Shown: positions 37,235 through 45,402 of the stretch, one piece after another | Layout of the letters: each line of letters opens with the position of its first letter | Position numbering within the stretch: the stretch's first letter is position 1 | DNA from: an uncultured Nitrospiraceae bacterium | GTDB lineage: Bacteria; Nitrospirota; Thermodesulfovibrionia; Thermodesulfovibrionales; Dissulfurispiraceae | Reading direction: 5' to 3' | Assembly: GCA_903822005.1 (NCBI GenBank) | Contig: CAIJNL010000029.1 | Location: 1-57,515, forward strand | DNA: 57,515 nucleotides | Notes under the pieces: generated by a model | Told to the model about the DNA's origin: nothing | Databases searched by the model: none | Seen by the model: only the letters and a program-made list of their open reading frames with translations | Position numbers and translations under genes: made by a program

Positions 37235-39922
37235 TTATACAGTCACCTCAGAATCTACCGCGGGCGGCACTTCCTCAAGCGGAAGGGTGAAGCGAAAAGA
37301 TGCGCCGCCTTCCGGCCTGTTCCCTGCCCATATTCGTCCGCCATGTGCCGTTATGATGGCTTTGCAAATAGTCAGTCCCAAACCTATGCCGCCTGCACCA
37401 GTCGAACTTCTAAAGAATTTGTCGAAGATTCGTTCCTCGTCACCAGGCTTTATGCCGGGACCGCTGTCAGAGACCTCGACAAGTACGCTGTCCTTGTTAA
37501 TAGATGATGCTATTTCGAAAGAGGCGGATGCAGATGTATATTTTACGGCATTTTCGAGGAGGTTCATCAGCACCTGTTCGATCAGCAAAGGATCGAAGGA
37601 AACGAGAGGCAAGTCTGCCGGCATATTGACCGTGACTGAATGGCCCCTGAGTTTTTCCGCAAGGCGGTTAAGAACCGCCCCGACTATCTCTTCCATATGC
37701 AGCCATTCCTTTTTAACGGTTATGGCGCCGGATTCTATGCGGGTCATATCGAGAACGTTGCGGATGATGCGATTGAGGTGCTCGGACTCTTCAATGATGG
37801 TCTGCACGAGTTCGCGTTTGCCTCCGGCATCGAGTAAAGCATCCGGCTGCAGCAATGTTGTGGAGGCGCCTGTTATCGCCGCAAGCGGCGTGCGCAGGTC
37901 GTGCGACAAAGAACTCAACAGCGTATTCCTGAGGCTTTCGGTCTCGGCCTTTAGAAGGGCCTTCTGCGCCTCTTCTCCCATCAATGCGCGCTCAATGGCC
38001 ATGGCAATCTGATGCGCGAAGTTTTCGATGGCGTGGATCTGTTCCTGGTCAAAAAAGGCAGAGTCTTTAAGAATGATCCCGATTATGCCCACAGTCCTCG
38101 AAGAGGCGACCATAGGCAGATAGAGTCCGCCTGCACCCGGAAGTGTATCTGTATTCCTGCCCGCGTGTTGTTTGTGATCAAATGCCCAGCTCGCCACGCT
38201 TAATTCGCGTTCATCGAGTTCCAGATTTTCGGGCTTTGCCGTCAATATTGAGAGGGCGCTGTTTTCATCAGGGACCAGTATAACCGTATCCCTCGAAAAA
38301 GCCTCGCTGATATGCTTCACCGCTATTTCGCCCAGCCGTTTAATGCCTCGTTCATGTACAAGTTCTCCACTCAGACGATAAAGGGCGGCAGTGCGTCTCT
38401 CTCGCCTGCGAGCGGCATCAGCATGTTCTCTGATGCGCAGAGTCAGGCTGCTTGTGATGAAAGCCACGACAAACATGACCGCAAATGTCACCAAATATTT
38501 GATGTCAGTCACGGCGAAAGTATAAAAAGGCGGAATAAAAAAGAAATCAAAGGCAGCCACGCTCAGAAATGAAGCGAGCAGCGCCGGGCGTTTGTCGGTC
38601 CAGCTCGCTATCAGCACCACAAAGAGTATGTATGTCATGGCCACATCAACAAGTGTCAGATAATAGTCCATTATAAAAGCGAGTCCGGTGCCTGCTGCGA
38701 CACCCAGGATACTGATCAGCCATTCTCTTGGGGCCGTCTTTTTTACGGCTGTCCGTGTCTGAATGGCCGATGCCGGGACAGCGACATCTCCAGATATGAC
38801 ATAAACCTCAATATCTCCGCTGCCGCGTACAATGTCATCAAGCATGGACCCGAATATTAAGTCTTTCCAGCGGGGATGCGTCGGTTTACCAATGATAATT
38901 TTTGTGACATTGCGGCTGCGCGCATAGTTCAGTATCTCGTTGCTGGCCTTGTGTCCCGAGAGTACGACGGTCTCGGCTCCAAGGCTTTCAGCAAGCCGCA
39001 TGTTATCGGCCAGTTTCCTGATATCTTTTTCAGAAGGCCTCACCGTGGAAGGAGCCTCAACATTGACTGCAATCCATTCGGCATGGAGGCCGTCGGCCAT
39101 GCGCTTGGCCGCCCTGATCAGTCTGACAGCAAATGGGCTCGGGCCAACGCAGACAAGAATGCGTTCTGCAGCAGGCCATACGTCATGCACACCCTTATTG
39201 CGCCTGTAGTCCTGCATCTGGGCGTCTACACACTCGGCAGTGCGGCGCAGTGCGAGTTCGCGCAGTGCGAGAAGGTTGCCTTTACGGAAAAAATTCTTTC
39301 GTGCGCGAGCCGCCAGGTCGGGCACATAGACCTTTCCTTCCTGCATCCTCTGCAGGAGATCGTCAGGCGGCAGGTCTATCAATTCCATTTCATCGGCCCT
39401 CTCGAGGACCGAATCAGGCAGGGTTTCGCGGACGGTGACACCGGTTATCTGGGCGACAATATCATTAAGGCTTTCTATATGCTGAACATTCAACGTTGTA
39501 TAGACGTTGATTCCAGCATCCAGCAGCTCTAACACATCCTGCCAGCGTTTATTGTGGCGCGATCCCGGCGCGTTGGTATGCGCCAGTTCGTCCACAAGTA
39601 TGATGGAAGGTTTTCTCTTCAGGGCCTCATCAAGATCAAATTCCTTAAGGGTCGCGCCTTTATAATCGATATTGCGTCGCTCAAGTATCGTGATATCTGA
39701 CAATAAGGCTGCCGTTTCCGCGCGGCCATGAGTCTCCACCAGCCCTGCTAGCACATCCACGCCCTCAATCAGTTTTTGCTGTGCTGCTGCCAGCATCGCA
39801 TATGTCTTTCCGACTCCGGGGGCAGCGCCGAAGAATATCTTCAGTTTTCCCTGATGCCTGCGCTCTTCTTCAGCCTGCACCTGTCTTAGCAGCAGGTCGG
39901 GATCAGGACGGCGTTCTTCCAC
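37235..39922 (-). CDS. kdpD: KdpD, K+-sensing histidine kinase
   Basis: The 895-aa protein has the full KdpD layout: N-terminal KdpD domain with Walker A GAAPGVGKT (32-40), a universal-stress-like domain (about 250-370), four membrane helices of the DUF4118 unit (about 400-500), a GAF-like domain, HisKA with H674 (SLSHDLRTP; E. coli uses H673) and HATPase (SDSGPGI, GIGLGLT). It senses low K+ and phosphorylates KdpE. It starts with GTG behind GGAG, 91 bases after the exported-protein gene, so it may have its own weak promoter as well as read-through. Confidence 0.96.
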   Translation of the reverse strand: MEERRPDPDLLLRQVQAEEERRHQGKLKIFFGAAPGVGKTYAMLAAAQQKLIEGVDVLAGLVETHGRAETAALLSDITILERRNIDYKGATLKEFDLDEALKRKPSIILVDELAHTNAPGSRHNKRWQDVLELLDAGINVYTTLNVQHIESLNDIVAQITGVTVRETLPDSVLERADEMELIDLPPDDLLQRMQEGKVYVPDLAARARKNFFRKGNLLALRELALRRTAECVDAQMQDYRRNKGVHDVWPAAERILVCVGPSPFAVRLIRAAKRMADGLHAEWIAVNVEAPSTVRPSEKDIRKLADNMRLAESLGAETVVLSGHKASNEILNYARSRNVTKIIIGKPTHPRWKDLIFGSMLDDIVRGSGDIEVYVISGDVAVPASAIQTRTAVKKTAPREWLISILGVAAGTGLAFIMDYYLTLVDVAMTYILFVVLIASWTDKRPALLASFLSVAAFDFFFIPPFYTFAVTDIKYLVTFAVMFVVAFITSSLTLRIREHADAARRRERRTAALYRLSGELVHERGIKRLGEIAVKHISEAFSRDTVILVPDENSALSILTAKPENLELDERELSVASWAFDHKQHAGRNTDTLPGAGGLYLPMVASSRTVGIIGIILKDSAFFDQEQIHAIENFAHQIAMAIERALMGEEAQKALLKAETESLRNTLLSSLSHDLRTPLAAITGASTTLLQPDALLDAGGKRELVQTIIEESEHLNRIIRNVLDMTRIESGAITVKKEWLHMEEIVGAVLNRLAEKLRGHSVTVNMPADLPLVSFDPLLIEQVLMNLLENAVKYTSASASFEIASSINKDSVLVEVSDSGPGIKPGDEERIFDKFFRSSTGAGGIGLGLTICKAIITAHGGRIWAGNRPEGGASFRFTLPLEEVPPAVDSEVTV

Positions 39923-40013
39923 TAGTGCAGCTCCATGTGAGAAAAGAATAAAACCGGTTTATTCACCTTGACTGATTTTCCCATCTATTGCCCTCATGAG
40001 TAAAGACTATTGT

Positions 40014-40382
40014 CTATTTGCAAATAAAAGCGGCCGGCGTTACAAGATATAATACCGATCCTTTCCTGGCCATGTCTCCAGGCCTTATATTACCATCAAC
40101 AACCTCGGCCCTGATGTAATTATCACCGCCGAAGGAGACTATACGGATCTTTCCAGCCTCAAGGACAGTTCGACAGGGATCTTCACGATAGACCGTCAGT
40201 ATGTCACCTGTAGCTGCTGCGTCCTTTATCTCAGCAGTGCCGCTGTGGAAAAGATAAACACTTGTTCCGGCTTTCGCGCCGGTCAGTTCTTCCGGAAAAT
40301 ACGAAGTGGCGGCAGAAATTGCAGGCATCAAGCAAAAGAATGAAACCATAACAATGAGCAGTATCTTTGCTTTCGCTTTCAT
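40014..40382 (-). CDS. Small exported protein inside the kdp operon
   Basis: The 122-aa product begins with a clear signal peptide (MKAKAKILLIVMVSFFCLMP, cleavage likely after AISA near residue 24). The mature part is about 98 aa, beta-rich, with AGTSVYLFHSGTAEIKDAAA and ILTVYREDPCRTVLEAGKIR, and ends AAFICK. Two cysteines could form a periplasmic disulfide. It lies 9 bases after kdpC and before kdpD, so it is co-transcribed with the pump. I do not recognise the family. A periplasmic accessory to K+ uptake or sensing is an inference from position only. Confidence 0.75.
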   Translation of the reverse strand: MKAKAKILLIVMVSFFCLMPAISAATSYFPEELTGAKAGTSVYLFHSGTAEIKDAAATGDILTVYREDPCRTVLEAGKIRIVSFGGDNYIRAEVVDGNIRPGDMARKGSVLYLVTPAAFICK

Positions 40383-40391
40383 ATCAGCTCC

Positions 40392-40970
40392 TTAAAGTTT
40401 CTGCGCTTGGTCAAGCGCAAGATTCAGTTTCAGTACATTTACCCTCGGCTCGCCGAGTATCCCGAACTGGCGGCCGTCGGTATATTTTGCGACAAATGAG
40501 CGCACCGCTGACTCATCGATCCCGCGTGCACCGGCGATCCTCTTCACCTGGTATTCGGCCGCAGCAGGGCTGATGTGCGGATCGAGTCCGCTGCCTGAGG
40601 CCGTGGCGAGATCAATCGGGACCTGCGTTGCAGACTGAGGATCAGCTTCACGCAAGGCATCTATTCGCCCCTTCGCCTGTTTGACCAGATCAGGATTTGT
40701 CTGTGACAGGTTAGACCCTCCCGAGGAGGCAGAATTGTACGGAAATGGAGCAGTTGCCGAGGGCCTTCCCCAGAAATATTTCGGGTCATCAAACGGCTGC
40801 CCTATAAGTGATGAACCCGCAGGTTTATTGTCCTTCATAATGATGCTGCCATTTGCCTGCTCAGGAAAAAATAACTGCGCCAGCGCGGTAACTGTCATGG
40901 GGTATAGCCCCCCGGCTATTACGCTGAAGATAAACAAAGAAACTATAGTCGGTCTTATCAGTTTTAACAT
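40392..40970 (-). CDS. kdpC: KdpC, accessory subunit of the K+-ATPase
   Basis: The 192-aa protein has a single N-terminal membrane helix (about 10-32) and a periplasmic domain with the KdpC motifs [35 protein letters not shown] and [11 protein letters not shown]. KdpC stabilises the complex and raises its K+ affinity. It begins 8 bases after kdpB. Length is typical. Confidence 0.96.
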   Translation of the reverse strand: MLKLIRPTIVSLFIFSVIAGGLYPMTVTALAQLFFPEQANGSIIMKDNKPAGSSLIGQPFDDPKYFWGRPSATAPFPYNSASSGGSNLSQTNPDLVKQAKGRIDALREADPQSATQVPIDLATASGSGLDPHISPAAAEYQVKRIAGARGIDESAVRSFVAKYTDGRQFGILGEPRVNVLKLNLALDQAQKL

Positions 40971-40978
40971 ATATCACC

Positions 40979-43051
40979 TCACACCAGATGCAGAAAATTA
41001 ACGAGCATATCTATCAGCTTGATACCGATAAAGGGCACTATCAGTCCGCCCACGCCATAAATAAGTATATTGTTGCGCAGTACAATGCCGGCGCCCCCCG
41101 GACGGTAAGTGACGCCGCGCAGGGCCAGCGGTATCAGCGCAATAATTATTACCGCATTGAATATGACGGCAGAGAGTATGGCGCTCTGAGGTGTCTGGAG
41201 TCCCATTATGTTCAGGACCGCCATTTGCGGATAAGTGGCAATGAACACTGCAGGCAGTATCGCAAAATATTTTGCGACGTCGTTTGCTATGCTGAAGGTC
41301 GCGAGGGTGCCGCGCGTCATCAATAACTGCTTGCCGATTTCTACGATTTCAATCAGCTTGGTCGGGTTCGAATCGAGGTCAACCATGTTGCCTGCTTCTT
41401 TTGCGGCCTGTGTGCCTGTGTTCATCGCAACGGCCACATCCGCCTGCGCCAGTGCTGGCGCGTCATTGGTGCCGTCACCGGTCATGGCGACCAGTTTTCC
41501 GCCTGCCTGGTGCTTCCGTATCAAAGCGAGTTTTGTCTCCGGTGTTGCCTGGGCAAGGAAATCATCGACCCCTGCTTCTGCGGCCACAGCAGCAGCTGTC
41601 ATAGGGTTATCACCGGTTATCATGACTGTAGAGATGCCCATCTTTCTCAGCTCGGCAAAACGTTCCCTGATCCCGCCCTTCACTATATCATTCAACCGGA
41701 TAACGCCAAGCACATCTTTTCCGTCAGTTACCACAAGCGGGGTCGCTCCTTCGCGCGCTACCTCATCAACAGTTACCGTGACGTCTGCAGGGAAAACACC
41801 GCCCTTAGATGTCACAAAGGCAGCTACTGCATCAGCTGCGCCTTTGCGTATCTGTCTGCCGTTAAGATCAACTCCGCTCATGCGGGTTTGGGCTGAAAAG
41901 GGAATGAATTTTGCTCCAAGCGACGTTATGTCGCGCTCACGGATACCGTACTCTGTTTTTGCCAGTACCACTATGCTTCGGCCTTCGGGTGTCTCATCAG
42001 CAAGAGAGGCCAGCTGGGCAGTATCTGCCACGGCATTGATCTCCCTTCCCTTGGCGGGGATAAAAGCGGTTGCCTGGCGGTTGCCGAGAGTGATGGTCCC
42101 GGTCTTGTCGAGAAGCAGCACATCCACATCACCCGCTGCTTCAACCGCTCGGCCGGACGTGGCTATGACATTGGCCTGGATAAGGCGGTCCATGCCCGCG
42201 ATGCCGATTGCTGAAAGGAGCCCGCCTATAGTAGTCGGTATAAGGCATACAAGCAGCGACACGAGCACCACTATGGTGGCCGGATTCCCCTGTCCTGCCG
42301 CAGCGACACTGAACATAGAAAAAGGCAAAAGCGTCGCGGTGGCAAACAGGAAAATGATGGTCATACCCGCAAGCAGTATATCCAGGGCTATTTCATTAGG
42401 CGTCTTCTGCCGCTTGGCGCCTTCGACCATTGATATCATCCTGTCGAGGAAGGTCTCGCCGGGGTTTGCGGTGATCTGCACAATTATCCAGTCTGAAAGC
42501 ACAATGGTGCCGCCGGTTACGGCGCTGCGGTCGCCGCCGCTTTCGCGTATGACCGGTGCGCTTTCCCCCGTAATGGCGCTTTCGTTCACCGATGCGACGC
42601 CGGCGACGACCTCGCCGTCACCCGGGATAATATCACCTGGTTCCACCAGGACATAATCACCCTTTCTCAATTGGGAAGACGGGACAGGCGTGACACCGGC
42701 ATCCTGTTTAGGTTCCGAAAGCTTCTTCGCATTTACATCCTTGCGTGAGCCTCTCAGGGCATCGGCCTGGGCCTTGCCGCGGCCTTCGGCCATCGCCTCG
42801 GCGAAATTGGCGAAGAGCACTGTTGCCCAGAGCCAGAGCGAGATCGAAAAAATGAACCATGGAGACTCCGCACCCGGTACAAACAGGGACTGTACAAAGA
42901 GCAGCGAGGTCAGGATGCTGCCGACCTCTACCACAAACATTACCGGATTGCGAAGCTGGTTGAGCGGATTCAGCTTTATAAATGAATCTATCAATGCGCG
43001 CTTCATAATTCGCCCATCGAAGAGGGAAGACTTTTTCTTTTTATTGATCAT
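40979..43051 (-). CDS. kdpB: KdpB, P-type ATPase subunit of the K+ pump
   Basis: The 690-aa protein is a type IA P-ATPase. The phosphorylated aspartate is D315 in [14 protein letters not shown] (E. coli D307). TGES lies in the actuator domain ([15 protein letters not shown]), and the hinge [19 protein letters not shown] is intact. Membrane helices flank these in the usual pattern. It hydrolyses ATP to drive K+ transport through KdpA. It begins 17 bases after kdpA. Confidence 0.97.
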   Translation of the reverse strand: MINKKKKSSLFDGRIMKRALIDSFIKLNPLNQLRNPVMFVVEVGSILTSLLFVQSLFVPGAESPWFIFSISLWLWATVLFANFAEAMAEGRGKAQADALRGSRKDVNAKKLSEPKQDAGVTPVPSSQLRKGDYVLVEPGDIIPGDGEVVAGVASVNESAITGESAPVIRESGGDRSAVTGGTIVLSDWIIVQITANPGETFLDRMISMVEGAKRQKTPNEIALDILLAGMTIIFLFATATLLPFSMFSVAAAGQGNPATIVVLVSLLVCLIPTTIGGLLSAIGIAGMDRLIQANVIATSGRAVEAAGDVDVLLLDKTGTITLGNRQATAFIPAKGREINAVADTAQLASLADETPEGRSIVVLAKTEYGIRERDITSLGAKFIPFSAQTRMSGVDLNGRQIRKGAADAVAAFVTSKGGVFPADVTVTVDEVAREGATPLVVTDGKDVLGVIRLNDIVKGGIRERFAELRKMGISTVMITGDNPMTAAAVAAEAGVDDFLAQATPETKLALIRKHQAGGKLVAMTGDGTNDAPALAQADVAVAMNTGTQAAKEAGNMVDLDSNPTKLIEIVEIGKQLLMTRGTLATFSIANDVAKYFAILPAVFIATYPQMAVLNIMGLQTPQSAILSAVIFNAVIIIALIPLALRGVTYRPGGAGIVLRNNILIYGVGGLIVPFIGIKLIDMLVNFLHLV

Positions 43052-43068
43052 CGGATAGTTCCTCCTTG

Positions 43069-44853
43069 TTACTTATAGAGCATCAGGTGCTCTGCGATCG
43101 GCCCCAACCCAAGGGTTGGAAAGAAGGTCAGCGCGCCGACGATAATTACAACACTCGCCAAAAACAGGATGAAGAGCGGCGTATGTGTCGGCAATGTGCC
43201 TGCGCTTGGCTGGACATATTTCTTTGAGGCAAGGGACCCGGCTATGGCCAGTATGGGTATCATGGTCCAGAACCTGCCGAACAGCATTGCTATTCCGCCT
43301 AAGGTGTTGTAGAACATGGTATTTGCATTTAGACCGGCAAACGCGCTGCCGTTATTGTTGGCCATTGATGAAAAGGCGTACAGCACCTGCGAGAACCCGT
43401 GCGGACCGGGATTGGAGATACCGGCGATGCCGTCAGCAGTAACAGATGCTATGGCTGTTCCGAGCAGGACAAAGCAGCAGGGGACAAGGATTACTATTGC
43501 TGCCATCTTGACCTCATAGGCCTCGATTTTTTTGCCGAGATACTCAGGTGTTCGTCCCACCATAAGGCCGGAGATAAATACAGCGACGAGCGCAAAAGCG
43601 AGCAGTCCATAAAGACCGGAGCCAACGCCGCCGAATACGACCTCGCCGAGCTGCATCAGCACCATCGGCGCCAGTCCGCCGAGAGGACTGAACGAATCAT
43701 GCATGGCATTTACAGATCCGTTAGAAGCCGCAGTGGTAGCAGTGGCCCAGAGCGCCGAATTGGCAACGCCGAATCTGAGTTCCTTGCCCTCCATATTGCC
43801 GCCCGACTGATCTATGCCCAGCGGTGAGAGGAACGGATTTGCAGCCTGTTCACTGGAATAACAAAAGAAAAGCAGAGGGATAAAAATTACGGCCATCGCG
43901 GCAAGCAGTGCCCAACCCTGCCTCCTGTCACCGATCATCCTGCCAAAGGTATAGCAGAGTGCGGCCGGTATAAGCAGGATCGCGAGCATTTCCAGGAAAT
44001 TCGAAAACGGCGTCGGGTTTTCATAAGGATGCGCTGAATTTACATTGAAAAAACCGCCGCCATTGGTGCCGAGCTGTTTTATTGCAATCTGGGATGCTGC
44101 CGGGCCAAGAGGCAGGGACTGTTCAGTGGCCTTGGCAGGCTCTGTAACCGGCTTTCCGTCAGAGGTCAGTACCGCTTTGCCGTTGGCATCCATCTTGGGG
44201 TTATCGTAATTGATAGTCTGCACAAGCGGCACAGTTTTATACGGACTGAGGTTTTGGACGACTCCCTGAGAGACGAGTATTATCGCCATGATCAGGCTTA
44301 AGGGCAGCAAAATATAGAGGAACGAACGCGTGAGGTCGACCCAAAAATTGCCGATCGTGCTTGTGGTCCTCCGTGAAAAGCCGCGGATGAGCGCAACAAG
44401 CACAGCCATGCCCTGGGCAGCTGATACAAAATTCTGAACAGCAAGCCCCGACATCTGCGTGAGATAACTCATGGTCGATTCTCCGCCATATGCCTGCCAG
44501 TTGGTATTGGTAATGAAACTCACTGCGGTATTGAAGGAGAGGTCAGGAGCGACACCCGGGAAGTTCTGCGGGTTCAACGGCAGTATCCCCTGAATACGCA
44601 TAAGCGTAAACAAGAGGATAAAGAACGCGAATTTGAAGAGCAGGCATGCCACTGCATACATCTTCCAGGACATCTCTTCTTCGGGCCGCGTGCCGAGCAG
44701 CCTGTAAATCAGACGCTCAACCGGGCCGAGAACGCGGGTTATCAGTAATGATTCACCCTGATAGACCTTTGCCATATAACTGCCGAGCGGTTTGACAAGA
44801 AGACCCAGTACTGTCAGGTACAAGATAATCTGAATTATTCCGTTTGTCGTCAT
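43069..44853 (-). CDS. kdpA: KdpA, K+-translocating subunit
   Basis: The 594-aa membrane protein belongs to the superfamily of K+ transporters with four pore-loop repeats. Recognisable segments include [34 protein letters not shown] and [14 protein letters not shown], each holding one selectivity-filter strand. The ATG overlaps the kdpF stop by ATGA. It binds K+ with high affinity and forms the entry tunnel towards KdpB. Confidence 0.97.
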   Translation of the reverse strand: MTTNGIIQIILYLTVLGLLVKPLGSYMAKVYQGESLLITRVLGPVERLIYRLLGTRPEEEMSWKMYAVACLLFKFAFFILLFTLMRIQGILPLNPQNFPGVAPDLSFNTAVSFITNTNWQAYGGESTMSYLTQMSGLAVQNFVSAAQGMAVLVALIRGFSRRTTSTIGNFWVDLTRSFLYILLPLSLIMAIILVSQGVVQNLSPYKTVPLVQTINYDNPKMDANGKAVLTSDGKPVTEPAKATEQSLPLGPAASQIAIKQLGTNGGGFFNVNSAHPYENPTPFSNFLEMLAILLIPAALCYTFGRMIGDRRQGWALLAAMAVIFIPLLFFCYSSEQAANPFLSPLGIDQSGGNMEGKELRFGVANSALWATATTAASNGSVNAMHDSFSPLGGLAPMVLMQLGEVVFGGVGSGLYGLLAFALVAVFISGLMVGRTPEYLGKKIEAYEVKMAAIVILVPCCFVLLGTAIASVTADGIAGISNPGPHGFSQVLYAFSSMANNNGSAFAGLNANTMFYNTLGGIAMLFGRFWTMIPILAIAGSLASKKYVQPSAGTLPTHTPLFILFLASVVIIVGALTFFPTLGLGPIAEHLMLYK

Positions 44854-44942
44854 GAGAACATCTCCGGTTTTAATAGCGCGATTACAAGATAGACCAAAAG
44901 GCCCGCGGCAATCAGGCCGCTAATCCAGTACAATGTTTCCAT
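44850..44942 (-). CDS. kdpF: KdpF, 30-aa lipid-like stabilising subunit
   Basis: Behind a GGAGG site an ATG opens a 30-codon frame beginning METLYWISGLIAAGLLVYLV and ending ALLKPEMFS. It is one membrane helix of the KdpF type, with the typical L-KPE-F end, and overlaps kdpA by four bases. KdpF sits at the KdpA/KdpB interface and stabilises the complex. It is easily missed because of its size. Confidence 0.92.
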   Translation of the reverse strand: METLYWISGLIAAGLLVYLVIALLKPEMFS

Positions 44943-44988
44943 ATTAACCTCCACATCCAAACAGTGTTTGTAATTGGCGAAACGTCGA

Positions 44989-45075
44989 TTACTGTGTAAG
45001 CTTTTCCGCAAGTTTTACCAGCAGCCATGAAAGCGCAAAGAAAGCTACGGTGATACCGACAAATAATATATCCAT
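44989..45075 (-). CDS. 28-aa single-helix membrane protein leading the kdp operon
   Basis: An ATG behind AGGGGG opens a 28-codon frame beginning MDILFVGITVAFFALSWLLV and ending KLAEKLTQ. It is one hydrophobic helix with a basic C-terminal end, and lies 46 bases before kdpF as the first gene after the predicted kdp promoter. From memory, similar MD-FV-T--FFALSW peptides occur at the head of other bacterial kdp operons, without assigned function. It may be another small pump subunit (inference). Confidence 0.7.
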   Translation of the reverse strand: MDILFVGITVAFFALSWLLVKLAEKLTQ

Positions 45076-45093
45076 ATAGCACCCCCTTTTCAG

Positions 45094-45099
45094 ATTGTA
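45094..45099 (-). promoter_or_regulatory. Predicted -10 element of the kdp operon
   Basis: TACAAT on the minus strand (5 of 6 to consensus) lies 18 bases before the first start codon. No good -35 is seen at 16-18 bases, as expected for a promoter that needs KdpE. The KdpE operator begins 44 bases upstream of it. Confidence 0.5.
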
Positions 45100-45143
45100 T
45101 CAGCAAATTGCATCAAATAGGAGTAAAGAAGGGCAGATGTAGC

Positions 45144-45162
45144 GTAAAAAAAGTATAAAAAT
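45144..45162 (-). promoter_or_regulatory. KdpE operator
   Basis: The minus strand reads ATTTTTATACTTTTTTTAC, identical over 19 bases to the core of the E. coli kdpFABC KdpE-binding site as I remember it. It sits about 57-75 bases upstream of the expected transcription start, the same spacing as in E. coli. The rest of the 327-base gap (45163-45402) is AT-rich and shows no gene; it must also hold the promoter of the divergent kinase gene. Confidence 0.8.
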
Positions 45163-45402
45163 TACTATATAAAGATTATATGTACTCCCGGTTCCCAGGC
45201 TGTGAGCTTTTGCATCATCGCGAAATTGCAGTCGTTGGCCTATAGTGTGATAAAAAAACTTTAAAGTGGAATCTGTCTTTCTTATTCTGCTTGACTTAGG
45301 GCCGGTCAGTAATGAAATATATAGCAAATTGAGTAATCTTTGGCAAAGTTAAAATGAGGGTCCAACCTGATACTGGGAAATATCTTGAAAGGAAGGGCAG
45401 CC

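Noticed and set aside
41235-42656. A 473-codon open frame antisense to kdpB.
   Set aside because: It mirrors the conserved kdpB coding sequence and shows no recognisable domain; long antisense frames are common opposite such genes.
45190-45255. A segment before the kdp operon with GCAAAAGCTCACAGCC and GGGAACCGGG pieces reminiscent of c-di-GMP or c-di-AMP riboswitches.
   Set aside because: The conserved order and pairing of either riboswitch class could not be reconstructed, and it lies upstream of the predicted promoter, so it would not be in the leader RNA.
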